A stretch of DNA of 64,000 nt from Terriglobia bacterium (GTDB lineage Bacteria > Acidobacteriota > Terriglobia > JAIQFV01), in the NCBI GenBank assembly GCA_020073085.1, contig JAIQFV010000018.1, positions 1-64,000 of the forward strand. The letters run 5' to 3'. Within the stretch, counting starts at the first letter, position 1, and each line of letters opens with the position of its first letter. The notes below the pieces were generated by a model. It did not search any database and was not told where the DNA came from. It worked only from the letters and a program-made list of their open reading frames with translations. The translations under genes and the position numbers were made by a program. Below are positions 37,739 through 46,748 of this stretch, one piece after another.

Positions 37739-39280
37739 ATGAAGACCATCCACCTCACCGGCAACGATCTCACGCTGGAACAATTCCATCTTGTCACCCA
37801 GCATCCGAAATCTGTGCAAGTCGCGCTGGCCCCCCGTGCCCGCCTGGCGGTCAACCGCGCCCGCCAGTTGATTGAGAAGATCCTCAAACAAGGCAACGCG
37901 GTCTACGGGGTCAACACCGGTTTTGGCAAACTCAGTGAGAAGAGGATCCCGGATGCGCAAATACGCGAGCTCCAGCTGAACCTGGTTCGATCCCACGCAT
38001 GTGGCGTCGGTGAACCCCTCACTGAACCGGAAACACGCGCGATGCTCCTGTTGAGGGCCAATGTGCTCGCCAAAGGTTTTTCCGGGGTCCGGCCCGTGGT
38101 GATTGACACCTTGTGTGCCATGCTGAACCGTGGTGTGTACCCGGTCATCCCCTCCAAGGGTTCGGTGGGGGCCAGCGGCGATCTGGCGCCCCTGGCTCAC
38201 CTGGCCCTCGTTCTCATCGCCGAAGGAGAAGCAATCTTCAGAGGACGGAGAGGGCATGGCAGCGGTGCTCTGAAGAGAGCCGGCATCAAACCGCTGCGAC
38301 TGGAAGCCAAGGAGGGATTGGCCCTGCTGAACGGGACCCAGGCGATGCTGGGAATCGCTTTGTTATCGCTGGCCCGGGCCCGCAACCTCGCGGATGCCGC
38401 CGATGTCGTGGGCGCCCTGACGCTGGATGCCCTCCAAGGAACGCCCGCGGCGTTCGATGAGAAGATCCACAAGGCCCGCCCCCAGGTGGGACAGTCGATT
38501 TCAGCTTTGAATCTGAGAAGGCTCAATGCCGGCAGTGCAATCCGGGAATCGCATCGGGACTCCATGACCGATCCACGCGTCCAGGATGCTTACAGCCTTC
38601 GTTGTATGCCTCAAGTCCACGGCGCCGTCCGGGACACCATCGAACATGCCGCCCGGATCTTTGAGATCGAGATGAACAGTGCGACCGACAATCCCCTGGT
38701 CTTCCCGGCGACGGGCGAAGTAATTTCAGGAGGAAATTTTCACGGCCAACCCCTCGCCCTGGCGCTCGATTTCATCGCCATTGCAATCACAGGCCTGGCA
38801 TCGATTTCGGAGCGCCGCATCGAACGATTGATCAATCCCGAGTTTGGCGATCTGCCTGCCTTTCTGGCCCACAACCCGGGACTCAATTCGGGCTTCATGA
38901 TCGCCCAGGTGACGGCGGCAGCCCTGGCATCGGAGAACAAGGTGCTGGCGCATCCTGCGTCGGTCGATTCCATCCCCACCTCCGGCAATAAAGAGGACCA
39001 TGTGTCGATGGGGATGGGCGCCGCCCTCAAGTTGAAACAGGTGCTGACGAACTGTGAGACGATCCTGGGGATTGAGCTGTTGTGCGCCGCCCAGGGGCTC
39101 GATTTTCTCACGCCGGCCAAGACCGGACGTCTGGCGGATAGAGCCTACCGAACGCTGCGACGGAAGGTCCCCTCTCTCGTGAACGACCGCGATATGCATC
39201 ATGACATCGAGGCGGCAACGAAGCTGATCAGCGATGGAGTCATTGCGTCATCGATCACGAGGGCTGGGGGAATAATCTGA
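37739..39280 (+). CDS. hutH: Histidine ammonia-lyase
   Basis: 513 residues. First step of histidine use: deamination to urocanate. The self-made MIO cofactor comes from Ala145-Ser146-Gly147 in SVGASGDLAPLAH. NTGFGKLS near the N-terminus and ENKVLAHPASVDSIPTSGNKEDHVSMG are conserved. Length is usual. An aromatic ammonia-lyase of the same family is less likely because hutU and hutI are nearby. Confidence 0.96.
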   Translation: MKTIHLTGNDLTLEQFHLVTQHPKSVQVALAPRARLAVNRARQLIEKILKQGNAVYGVNTGFGKLSEKRIPDAQIRELQLNLVRSHACGVGEPLTEPETRAMLLLRANVLAKGFSGVRPVVIDTLCAMLNRGVYPVIPSKGSVGASGDLAPLAHLALVLIAEGEAIFRGRRGHGSGALKRAGIKPLRLEAKEGLALLNGTQAMLGIALLSLARARNLADAADVVGALTLDALQGTPAAFDEKIHKARPQVGQSISALNLRRLNAGSAIRESHRDSMTDPRVQDAYSLRCMPQVHGAVRDTIEHAARIFEIEMNSATDNPLVFPATGEVISGGNFHGQPLALALDFIAIAITGLASISERRIERLINPEFGDLPAFLAHNPGLNSGFMIAQVTAAALASENKVLAHPASVDSIPTSGNKEDHVSMGMGAALKLKQVLTNCETILGIELLCAAQGLDFLTPAKTGRLADRAYRTLRRKVPSLVNDRDMHHDIEAATKLISDGVIASSITRAGGII

Positions 39281-39681
39281 CAGAAAAACAAGTCGAACCT
39301 GAATAAAACAGAGGCTTGCAGCTGCGCTGCCCGCCTCATCGACCGTATGAGAACTGCAACTCTACCTCTCACTGTGTTTGATCGTCGTTGCCAATCGAAT
39401 CGTCCCACTATAGAGGGGCTGACGTTTTGAGACGCAGGTTAGTACGGGGCACGGGCACGTCAATCGCCCTGAGTTAAATCATCCTCCCCGCAAGTCCTTC
39501 CCGAATATTTGCTTCACCTCCCGCCGGATGCTAAACTGCCCCGGAGGGTTGAGGTTCTTAACCTCCGAGCATGTTTTGAACAGCGTTGAAGTCCTCAAGG
39601 GATTGGTTTCAATCATCAGCAGGACTGGCCCCGAGGGGTAACTGACACAGCCCATGGCGCGGGCCGCCGACAGGAGAGATT
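39281..39681. other. 401-base gap between hutH and hutU
   Basis: Unusually long for a hut operon. It holds a small open frame on the minus strand (39479-39655, listed separately) and an inverted GGTT...AACC pair near 39550-39575. The hutU ribosome-binding site CAGGAGAG is at the right end. A promoter for hutU may lie here but I cannot pick one. Confidence 0.5.
39479..39655 (-). CDS. Possible 58-residue protein
   Basis: An ATG at 39655 on the minus strand opens 58 codons ending at a TGA at 39481-39479. The product begins [19 protein letters not shown] and its tail has [16 protein letters not shown], which looks more protein-like than the flanks. No ribosome-binding site is apparent and I know no homologue. 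Could be chance or a gene remnant. Confidence 0.25.
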   Translation of the reverse strand: MGCVSYPSGPVLLMIETNPLRTSTLFKTCSEVKNLNPPGQFSIRREVKQIFGKDLRGG

Positions 39682-41382
39682 ATGGTCAAAGGAATTGACA
39701 CCCCCCCCCTCATTGAGAAGGCTGATGCTGCCTACGTACCCGTCCGGGCGCCTCGTGGCCGTTCACTTACCTGTAAAGGATGGGGCCAGGAAGCAGCCAT
39801 GCGCATGCTCATGAACAACCTGGATGAGGAGGTCGGGGAAAATCCGAAGGATCTAATCATCTACGGAGGCACTGGGAAAGCAGCCCGCAACTGGGACGCC
39901 TATCACGCTATCATCCGTTCCCTGCAAGGGCTTGGAAATGACGAGACGCTTCTTGTCCAAAGCGGAAAGCCGGTGGGGATCTTTCGTACGCACGAATATG
40001 CCCCGCGGGTACTTATCGCCAATGCCAATCTGGTCGGGAATTGGGCCAACTGGGACTATTTTCATCACCTCGAAAAGCTGGGCCTCATCATGTACGGCCA
40101 GATGACCGCCGGCAGCTGGATTTACATTGGCAGCCAGGGAATTATTCAAGGAACTTTTGAGACCTTTGCGGCCGCAGGCAAGAAGTATTTTGGAAACCAT
40201 CTGAGGGGACGGTTGATTGTCAGCGGCGGCATGGGGGGAATGGGCGGGGCCCAGCCTCTGGCCGCGACCATGAACGGCGCGGTCTTTCTCGGAATCGATG
40301 TCGACCCCGCTCGCATCGATCGGAGGGTCCGCCAGAAATATTGTGATCGCATGACGACTTCACTCGAAACGGCCCTCTGCTGGGTGAGCGCGGCCAAAAA
40401 GGCACGCGAAGCTCTTTCGGTCGGTTTGGTCGGGAACTGCGCTGAGGTGATTCCCGAGCTGGCGCGTCGGGGTGTGGTCCCTGACATCCTCACCGATCAA
40501 ACCTCCGCGCATGATCCCTTGAACGGCTACGTCGCCAGTGGCCTGAGCCTCGAGAAAGTCCTCGAAATGCGACAGAACGATCCGGAGGGCTATGTCCGCC
40601 GGTCGCTGGATTCCATCGGGAGGCATGTCGAAGGGATGCTGGCCCTTCAGAAGATGGGAGCCGTTACTTTTGACTACGGGAACAATATCCGGGCTTTTGC
40701 CCAACAGGCGGGTGTCCAGAATGCCTTTGATTTTCCCGGCTTCGTACCCGCTTACATCCGCCCGCTCTTTTGTGAAGGCCGGGGGCCTTTCCGATGGGTT
40801 GCCCTGTCGGGCGACCCCAAAGACATTCATGAGACGGACCGGCTGGTCCTGGAGTTGTTTCCGGAGGATGAGGTATTACACCGGTGGATTCCCATGGCAC
40901 AGGAGCGGATTCCCTTTCAGGGACTTCCGGCCCGCATCTGCTGGCTCGGGTATGGCGAAAGGGCCCTCTTCGGCGAGCGCATCAATGACCTGGTGGCACG
41001 GGGAAAGATCTCCGCGCCGATCGTCATCGGCCGCGACCACCTCGACTGTGGCAGTGTGGCTTCTCCATACCGGGAGACAGAGGGGATGAAGGATGGCAGT
41101 GATGCCATCGCCGACTGGCCGATCCTCAATGCCCTGCTCAACACCGCCAGCGGCGCCAGTTGGGTTTCATTTCATCATGGCGGGGGGGTTGGAATCGGCT
41201 ACTCACTGCATGCCGGCCAGGTGACTGTCGCCGACGGCAGCCCGGAGATGGCCCTGCGCATCAACCGGGTCCTCACCAACGATCCGGGTATTGGTGTCGC
41301 CCGGCACGTCGATGCAGGATATGAAGAGGCCAATGAGACCGCCCGCCTCAAAGGCATCAGGATCCCGATGCGGGATGAATGA
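39682..41382 (+). CDS. hutU: Urocanate hydratase
   Basis: 566 residues, NAD-dependent hydration of urocanate to imidazolonepropionate. Family stretches visible are [47 protein letters not shown] (NAD site), and [18 protein letters not shown] near the C-terminus. The Cys in the catalytic region lies in the [17 protein letters not shown] stretch. ATG 39682 has CAGGAGAG upstream. Confidence 0.97.
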   Translation: MVKGIDTPPLIEKADAAYVPVRAPRGRSLTCKGWGQEAAMRMLMNNLDEEVGENPKDLIIYGGTGKAARNWDAYHAIIRSLQGLGNDETLLVQSGKPVGIFRTHEYAPRVLIANANLVGNWANWDYFHHLEKLGLIMYGQMTAGSWIYIGSQGIIQGTFETFAAAGKKYFGNHLRGRLIVSGGMGGMGGAQPLAATMNGAVFLGIDVDPARIDRRVRQKYCDRMTTSLETALCWVSAAKKAREALSVGLVGNCAEVIPELARRGVVPDILTDQTSAHDPLNGYVASGLSLEKVLEMRQNDPEGYVRRSLDSIGRHVEGMLALQKMGAVTFDYGNNIRAFAQQAGVQNAFDFPGFVPAYIRPLFCEGRGPFRWVALSGDPKDIHETDRLVLELFPEDEVLHRWIPMAQERIPFQGLPARICWLGYGERALFGERINDLVARGKISAPIVIGRDHLDCGSVASPYRETEGMKDGSDAIADWPILNALLNTASGASWVSFHHGGGVGIGYSLHAGQVTVADGSPEMALRINRVLTNDPGIGVARHVDAGYEEANETARLKGIRIPMRDE

Positions 41383-41385
41383 AAA

Positions 41386-41542
41386 GCGGGGCAGGCATCC
41401 CCGCCCGCCGTTAACATCCGGGCATCCGAAAATTTATTTCGCCTTCACATCACGCGCCAGTTTCTTAGCAAACAGCTCGATCACTCAAACCTTTCCGATC
41501 AACAAAAGAACACATTCAGGCAGGCGGGGACGCCTGCCCCAC
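41386..41542. mobile_element. Inverted repeats bracketing a scrap of M16 gene
   Basis: The 24-base arm GCGGGGCAGGCATCCCCGC.. at 41386-41409 faces its near-complement ..GGCGGGGACGCCTGCCCCAC at 41519-41542, with three mismatches. Between them (41434-41510) lies a degraded copy of the 3' end of the neighbouring M16 gene (separate entry). The arms resemble those at 58956-59022. This may be a non-autonomous mobile unit; no target duplication was seen. Confidence 0.55.
41434..41510 (-). pseudogene. Remnant of an M16 peptidase 3' end
   Basis: The minus-strand reading gives LIGKV, a stop, then VIELFAKKLARDVKAK and a stop. It aligns with LIGKASVIDPVAKKLANDVKKK at the C-terminus of the M16 gene at 41570-42988. 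About 26 codons are preserved, with an internal stop. It is probably what is left of a duplicated copy. Confidence 0.7.
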
Positions 41543-41569
41543 AGGAGGGTGGGTACGTCTTCCCTTCAT

Positions 41570-42988
41570 TCAAAACCCCGGGTCGGTGATGGATTTCTTT
41601 TTCACATCGTTCGCCAGCTTTTTGGCGACCGGGTCGATGACCGAAGCCTTTCCGATCAACACAAAGTCCAGATTATTTACCGGAAAATACGTTTCAATGA
41701 TTCGCCTGGCGTCGGCCAGCGTCATGGCATCAATCTTCTCAAAGTAGGAATTGATGTACTCCGGCCCCAAACCGTAGAACTCCAGCTCCGCGATAAGACC
41801 CGCCAGTTGATCATTGGTCTCAATCGTCGGCCCGAACTGGCCTTTGATGTAATTCTTGGCGGATTGAAGTTGTTCCTGGCTGATTCCCTTCTCGTGAAAT
41901 GCCTTCAAAGTGTCCAAAGTCATGTTCAGTGCGCGCTCCGTGCTCTCGTTCGGAGTGAAAGAAGAGATCACGAAGGACCCGGGCGTGCGGCGGGAACCGA
42001 AGAAACTGTTGGCGCCATACGTCAGTCCGGACTGGATTCGTAACGCGGTATTGATCAGCGAGGTAAAGCGCCCTCCAAACAATGTGTTCACGACCTGCAC
42101 GGGGATCCAATCCGGGTTCGTTCGTGCAAGCCCCACGGTCCCCAGCCGGAAGAAAGTCTGGGTGGAGTCGGGTTTGTCGACCACCAGCACATGTCTCCCC
42201 TGAACGGTTGAAGCCTCCTTTACGACAGGGGTTGTAACCTTCCGCGACTTCCAGGAATTGAACTTCTCCCTCAATCCCGCCTCCAACTCTGATGCCGAAA
42301 AATCACCAGCGACGGCAAGGATCATTTCGTTGGGAACAAAATGAGCTTTGTAGAAATTCACGATCTCATCCCGGGTTATCCTCGGTAAGCTCGTCTCGGT
42401 GCCGCCCAGAGGGCGCCCGTACGGATGGTTTCCAAAAAGTAAGCCGTCGAAATAATACTGAATCACCCGTTGAGGAACGGCTTTGTCTTCCTTGATGCTG
42501 TCGATCTCCTGCTTGATCATTTTATCGACTTCGTCAGGCGGGAATGAGGGGTGCAGAAGCATATCCGAGAGGAGATCGGCCGCAAGGTTCAAATCCTTTT
42601 TCAAAAACTCCGCGGATCCCATTGAATACTCCTGAGCCGATCTTGAATTGAAGTTGGCCCCCACGAAGTCCAAGGCCTCCGAGATCTGGTCTGCAGTTCG
42701 CGTTGCCGTGCCTTTGCGAAGCAGCTGGGAGGTCAAAGAAGCCAATCCTTCATGGCCTTCCGGATCTCCCATGGAACCTCCCGACTTCAAAACCCAGCGA
42801 AAACTGACCAGGGGCAGCTGGTGCCGTTCCAGAAGGAGGAGCGTCATGCCATTTTCGAACTTGACCATCCTGTATTTGGGAAGTTCGACTCTCCCGGTGC
42901 TTTCCGCCGCAGGGGATAGGGCGGGCACGAAGAGAATCAACGTCCACAGCACTACCAGTTTGGGGATCCATCCCAATGATTTTTTCAT
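41570..42988 (-). CDS. M16 family protein, inactive-type subunit
   Basis: 472 residues from ATG 42988 with GAGGA upstream; a signal peptide follows (VVLWTLILFVPALSPAAE). M16 fold, but the expected HxxEH is absent: the matching place reads GHEGLASLTSQLL. The C-terminal R/Y substrate-binding half is present (FRLGTVGLAR, GANSFFGSRRTPG). In M16B pairs one subunit is catalytic and one is not; this is the non-catalytic one. It lies directly after the active partner. Confidence 0.88.
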   Translation of the reverse strand: MKKSLGWIPKLVVLWTLILFVPALSPAAESTGRVELPKYRMVKFENGMTLLLLERHQLPLVSFRWVLKSGGSMGDPEGHEGLASLTSQLLRKGTATRTADQISEALDFVGANFNSRSAQEYSMGSAEFLKKDLNLAADLLSDMLLHPSFPPDEVDKMIKQEIDSIKEDKAVPQRVIQYYFDGLLFGNHPYGRPLGGTETSLPRITRDEIVNFYKAHFVPNEMILAVAGDFSASELEAGLREKFNSWKSRKVTTPVVKEASTVQGRHVLVVDKPDSTQTFFRLGTVGLARTNPDWIPVQVVNTLFGGRFTSLINTALRIQSGLTYGANSFFGSRRTPGSFVISSFTPNESTERALNMTLDTLKAFHEKGISQEQLQSAKNYIKGQFGPTIETNDQLAGLIAELEFYGLGPEYINSYFEKIDAMTLADARRIIETYFPVNNLDFVLIGKASVIDPVAKKLANDVKKKSITDPGF

Positions 42989-43039
42989 GAGTTCCTCGTC
43001 AGAGCCTGCACGCAGGGATCTTCCCAGCGTCAAGCCCCC

Positions 43040-44380
43040 CTATTTTCCCCTTCCAGGGGCAGGGTCCGGTACCAGGATCGCGACGGTTCGATTTCGGGCG
43101 GGGAAGTATTTCTGAGCAACCCGCTGGAGATCCTCGCGTGTGACCTGATTGATCAAATCGACTTCCTTAAACAATTTGTGATAGTCCCCAAAAACCACAT
43201 CATAGACCCCGAGAACATTGGCCTTTCCATTGATGGTTTTCATCGACCTGTAGAAGTCCGCTACCGCGGTGTTCTTGGCCTTCTGGAGTTCTTTCTCGCT
43301 TACCAGGCTCTTCTGCGTCTTCTCCAACTCCTCATACAAGATCTTTTCGACTCGCTCCACCTCGACTCCGCTGCGCGGTTGGACGTCAACCTCAAAGATG
43401 TACGGATCGATATGCTCGGATTGGCCGCCTTCCACGGAAACAGCAACTTGTTCCTTATCGACCAGGCGCTGATAAAGACGCGAGCTCTCACCTCGCAACA
43501 GGATGTAATCCAGCACGCTGAGTGGGATGAAATCCGAGTCGACCGCTGCGGGAGCGTGATAAGCCACTTGCAGCAACGGGAGTTGGGCGAACTTATGCAC
43601 GAAGACGCGGCGCTCGCCCTGTTGCTCCGGCTCCCGGGTCGTCACCGGGCGAGGCGGCTCCTGGGCCGGGATCGGCTCCAGGTATTGTTGCGCCAGTTCG
43701 ATGACTTTTTCAGTTTGAATGTCCCCGACAATGACCATCTCGCAGTTGTTGGGGGCATAATAGGTTTTGAAGTAATTGATCAAATCCTCTCTCTTCCAGT
43801 TTTCAATATCGACCATCCAACCCAGCACCGGCCAGTGGTAAGGATGAGCGGTGAAGGCGGCCGCCATCAACTGCTCCCGCAGGAGGTCTTCGTTATTATT
43901 CTCCACGCTGAGACGCCGCTCATTCGCCACCACCCCCCGCTCGGACTCCACCATCTTCGGATCAAACGACAGTGCGCTGGTTCGATCGGCCTCCAGGTCG
44001 AAGATGAGCGGCAGGGAGGCAGTCGGAAACCAGTCCTGATAGACCGTCAAATCCTCACTCGTGTAGGCATTGTTCGAGCCTCCGTTGTCTTCCATGATCC
44101 GGTCGAACATCCCCGGACCATACTTCTTGGCGCCATTGAACATCATATGTTCAAAGAAATGGGAAAGACCGGTGATGCCGGTATGCTCGTTGCGGGATCC
44201 AACCCGATGGAAGAAATACAATGCCACATTGGGGATGGAATGGTCCTCCAGAATCAGGATCTTCATTCCGTTCTTGAGTTGGTGGGTCTTGATGTCGAAT
44301 TGTTGGGAGTAGCCGACATTGCCCAGAAATAGAAGAACCGCTGTTATCCATATCCAACCAGTGTATCGCTTCAGTCTCAT
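43040..44380 (-). CDS. M16 family zinc protease, active subunit
   Basis: 446 residues from ATG 44380 preceded by AGGTGAGG; signal peptide ITAVLLFLGNVGYSQ. The inverted zinc motif HFFEH is in GLSHFFEHMMFNG, with the second Glu region in MVESERGVVANERR. Periplasmic peptidase that cuts small peptides, presumably as a heterodimer with the next gene, 51 bases on. The longer in-frame start (44473) would hide the signal peptide. Confidence 0.92.
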   Translation of the reverse strand: MRLKRYTGWIWITAVLLFLGNVGYSQQFDIKTHQLKNGMKILILEDHSIPNVALYFFHRVGSRNEHTGITGLSHFFEHMMFNGAKKYGPGMFDRIMEDNGGSNNAYTSEDLTVYQDWFPTASLPLIFDLEADRTSALSFDPKMVESERGVVANERRLSVENNNEDLLREQLMAAAFTAHPYHWPVLGWMVDIENWKREDLINYFKTYYAPNNCEMVIVGDIQTEKVIELAQQYLEPIPAQEPPRPVTTREPEQQGERRVFVHKFAQLPLLQVAYHAPAAVDSDFIPLSVLDYILLRGESSRLYQRLVDKEQVAVSVEGGQSEHIDPYIFEVDVQPRSGVEVERVEKILYEELEKTQKSLVSEKELQKAKNTAVADFYRSMKTINGKANVLGVYDVVFGDYHKLFKEVDLINQVTREDLQRVAQKYFPARNRTVAILVPDPAPGRGK

Positions 44381-44657
44381 CTCCTCACCTCTTCGGGATC
44401 CGGGTCGGGCCATTTTGCGTCTCGGGCAGAGACGGGAAGGTGCCGAACTGTAGGTTTTGCGGTGGAGAATCAATCAGTTACGACCTCACCACATTATCCA
44501 CGCTGCCAACAAGGCCTGCAACGAATTGGCTCGGGCCGGCAGAGTGGTACCATGGCTAAATTAGCCCAAATGAATGAAAAGCTTGCGCTTCCACCTTCAA
44601 GCTCTTACACTAAATGGGTATCCTTACGTAATAATCGGGCTTATGGTTCAGGAGTCT

Positions 44658-44945
44658 ATGACAAAATTATCAATTTCCGAGATTGAAGAGGGATTGAAGG
44701 CCCTACCCGGGTGGTCAATACAGGAAGGAAAACTGATCAAACAGTTCGAACTCTCAAGCTTTCCCGACCTGGTATCCTTTGTTGTCAAAATCGGATTCAT
44801 CGCGGAAGCGGCGGATCACCATCCCGACTTGTTGATCAGTTACAGGCGTCTGACCTTCATGCTCTCGACGCATTCCCTCGGCGGCGTGAGCGATAAAGAC
44901 GTGGAGCTTGCAAAACAGATTGAAGCGGTCGTCAACCGGTATTAG
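44658..44945 (+). CDS. Pterin-4a-carbinolamine dehydratase
   Basis: 95 residues from ATG 44658 with CAGGAG upstream. Recycles the pterin cofactor of aromatic amino acid hydroxylases. EAADHHPDLLISYRRLTF holds the catalytic His pair, and LSTHSLGGVSDKDVELA is the conserved tail. Size is normal. No phenylalanine hydroxylase gene is in the window. Confidence 0.92.
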   Translation: MTKLSISEIEEGLKALPGWSIQEGKLIKQFELSSFPDLVSFVVKIGFIAEAADHHPDLLISYRRLTFMLSTHSLGGVSDKDVELAKQIEAVVNRY

Positions 44946-44956
44946 GCCGCGCTACT

Positions 44957-45181
44957 TCATTCGTTTCCGCACATTCCGCGTTGAGCCGCCCCGCAACTTC
45001 CGCAGGGGCCTTCTTCCAAGCGCGAAGAACCCGACCGCTCCCCCACCACTGCAAACAGAGAGAGCCGTTGCTCCACCTTTGTGCTCTCACAATTCCTGCA
45101 AGCCACCTTCTCGGCGGGGTTGAACACCAATTGTTCAAAATTCGATCCACAACTCTTGCATTCATATTCATACATCGGCAT
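44957..45181 (-). CDS. FmdB-type zinc ribbon protein
   Basis: 74 residues from ATG 45181 (GGGAG upstream). It opens PMYEYECKSCGSNFEQL and continues with CRNCESTKVEQRLS, the two CxxC pairs of the FmdB regulatory-protein family. The tail is Gly/Cys-rich (CGSCGAAQRGMCG). Role unknown; members are common small proteins near varied operons. Confidence 0.88.
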   Translation of the reverse strand: MPMYEYECKSCGSNFEQLVFNPAEKVACRNCESTKVEQRLSLFAVVGERSGSSRLEEGPCGSCGAAQRGMCGNE

Positions 45182-45321
45182 ATGGCATCTCCCGATCCAA
45201 TCCCTGGCATCTGCGGCCGTGAACCCGGCTTCGGAGGTCCCCCCACCCCTTGGGCTAGCCCTCGAGAGGCATCCTGTTTGAGGGGCAGGCGGGCGAAGAT
45301 CCGGGGATCCTGCAAAAATAT

Positions 45322-45338
45322 ATTCGGAATACCCGAAT
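45322..45338. promoter_or_regulatory. Dyad in the fmdB-hutI divergent region
   Basis: ATTCGG at 45322-45327 and CCGAAT at 45333-45338 are exact complements around AATAC. It lies about 100 bases ahead of hutI and 140 ahead of the fmdB-like gene. Possibly an operator; a random dyad of this size is also possible. Confidence 0.35.
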
Positions 45339-45441
45339 GGTTGGGGTATTATTTTTCGTCCCACACATGGCTGATAACGCCTCAACTTCAGCCATTTTAA
45401 TCAATGGACGGGATTAGTCAACCACCGTATCCCATCACCTC

Positions 45442-46719
45442 ATGCCAGGACAACATTTTCCCAGCCTTTTTATCCACAATGCCGCCCAACTGATCACCCC
45501 GGAACTTCAAGACCGGGTTTCCGGCCCAAAGCTGATGCTCCGGATCATTCCTGATGGAGCGGTCCTGATCGAAGAGGGGCAAATCGCCGCCGTAGGAAAA
45601 ACTGAAGCGGTCCGGAGGGAGGGGGGTTCGGGTTCGGCGATCCCCCTTGATGTTTCGAACTGCGTGATCTCTCCCGGGTTTGTCGATAGCCATACGCACC
45701 TGGTATTTGCGGGGAACCGACATGAGGAGTATGAGATGCGCATTCGAGGCGCCAGCTACGAGTCGATTGCCGCATCGGGCGGAGGGATTCGCAACAGCGT
45801 TCGGCGGCTGCGCAATGTCAGGGAAGACGAGTTGTTTGAAGCGGCCCGACAACGGTGCGCCCAGTTTTTGCAGTACGGGACGACCACGGTTGAGGCCAAG
45901 AGCGGTTACGGTCTCGATCTTGAGAATGAGCTGAAGATCCTGCGGGTGCTCGCTCGACTCAACGCAGACCCCGATGTTTCCCTCGAAATCATTCCGACCT
46001 TCCTCGGCGCCCACGAAGTGCCGGACGAGTTTCGAGATCACCCCTCTCGGTATGTCGACCTCATTTGCGAGGAAATGATTCCCCGCGTGACCGACGACCA
46101 ACTCGCCATGTTTTGCGACGTTTTTTGCGAAACCGGTGTTTTCACCGTCGAACAATCCCGGCGGATATTGACCGCCGCGCAAAGTTTCGGCCTCAGACTC
46201 AAGATCCACGCTGACCAGCTCAGCCACAGCGGGGGCGCACGCCTGGCCGTGGAACTCGGCGCGATCTCCGCCGACCACCTGGAACACATCCAAGAGGACG
46301 AAGTGGCCCTCCTGGCGGAATCCAAGGTGGTGGCCACCCTGCTCCCGGGGGCTGCATTCCACCTGGGCACCAACCAGTTCGCACCCGCACGAAGGCTTCT
46401 GGATGCCGGGGCCCTCGTCGCGCTTGCCACGGACTTCAACCCGGGCACCTCCCCCACCGTCAATATGCAATCGATTCTATCGATCGCCGGGTCATCACTC
46501 TGGATGACCCCGTCGGAGTCCTTTGCAGCAGCAACCCTGGGAGGGGCGTGTGCCCTCGGCCATCAGCACCGAATCGGATCAATCCAAGAGGGAAAACAAG
46601 CCGATCTTGTGATTTTTGACGTAAACGACTACCGGCTTGTTCCCTATCACTACGGGATGAACAGCGTGCGCGCTGTCGTCAAGAAAGGTCAGCTTCTTTT
46701 TGACCATCGGAAAATCTGA
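45442..46719 (+). CDS. hutI: Imidazolonepropionase
   Basis: 425 residues. Third step of histidine use, ring opening to formiminoglutamate. Amidohydrolase fold: metal site FVDSHTHLVFAG at about residue 75, then VEAKSGYGLDLENELK, IHADQLSHSGGARLA and ALATDFNPGTSPT with metal ligands. Gap to ftcD is 29 bases. Confidence 0.96.
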   Translation: MPGQHFPSLFIHNAAQLITPELQDRVSGPKLMLRIIPDGAVLIEEGQIAAVGKTEAVRREGGSGSAIPLDVSNCVISPGFVDSHTHLVFAGNRHEEYEMRIRGASYESIAASGGGIRNSVRRLRNVREDELFEAARQRCAQFLQYGTTTVEAKSGYGLDLENELKILRVLARLNADPDVSLEIIPTFLGAHEVPDEFRDHPSRYVDLICEEMIPRVTDDQLAMFCDVFCETGVFTVEQSRRILTAAQSFGLRLKIHADQLSHSGGARLAVELGAISADHLEHIQEDEVALLAESKVVATLLPGAAFHLGTNQFAPARRLLDAGALVALATDFNPGTSPTVNMQSILSIAGSSLWMTPSESFAAATLGGACALGHQHRIGSIQEGKQADLVIFDVNDYRLVPYHYGMNSVRAVVKKGQLLFDHRKI

Positions 46720-46748
46720 AACATCTAAATTCCATCCACGAGGTACAC

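Noticed and set aside
43178-44332. 384-codon frame antisense to the active M16 gene
   Set aside because: Shadow frame; the sense strand has signal peptide and zinc motif.
45418-46470. 350-codon frame antisense to hutI
   Set aside because: Shadow of a well-conserved enzyme.
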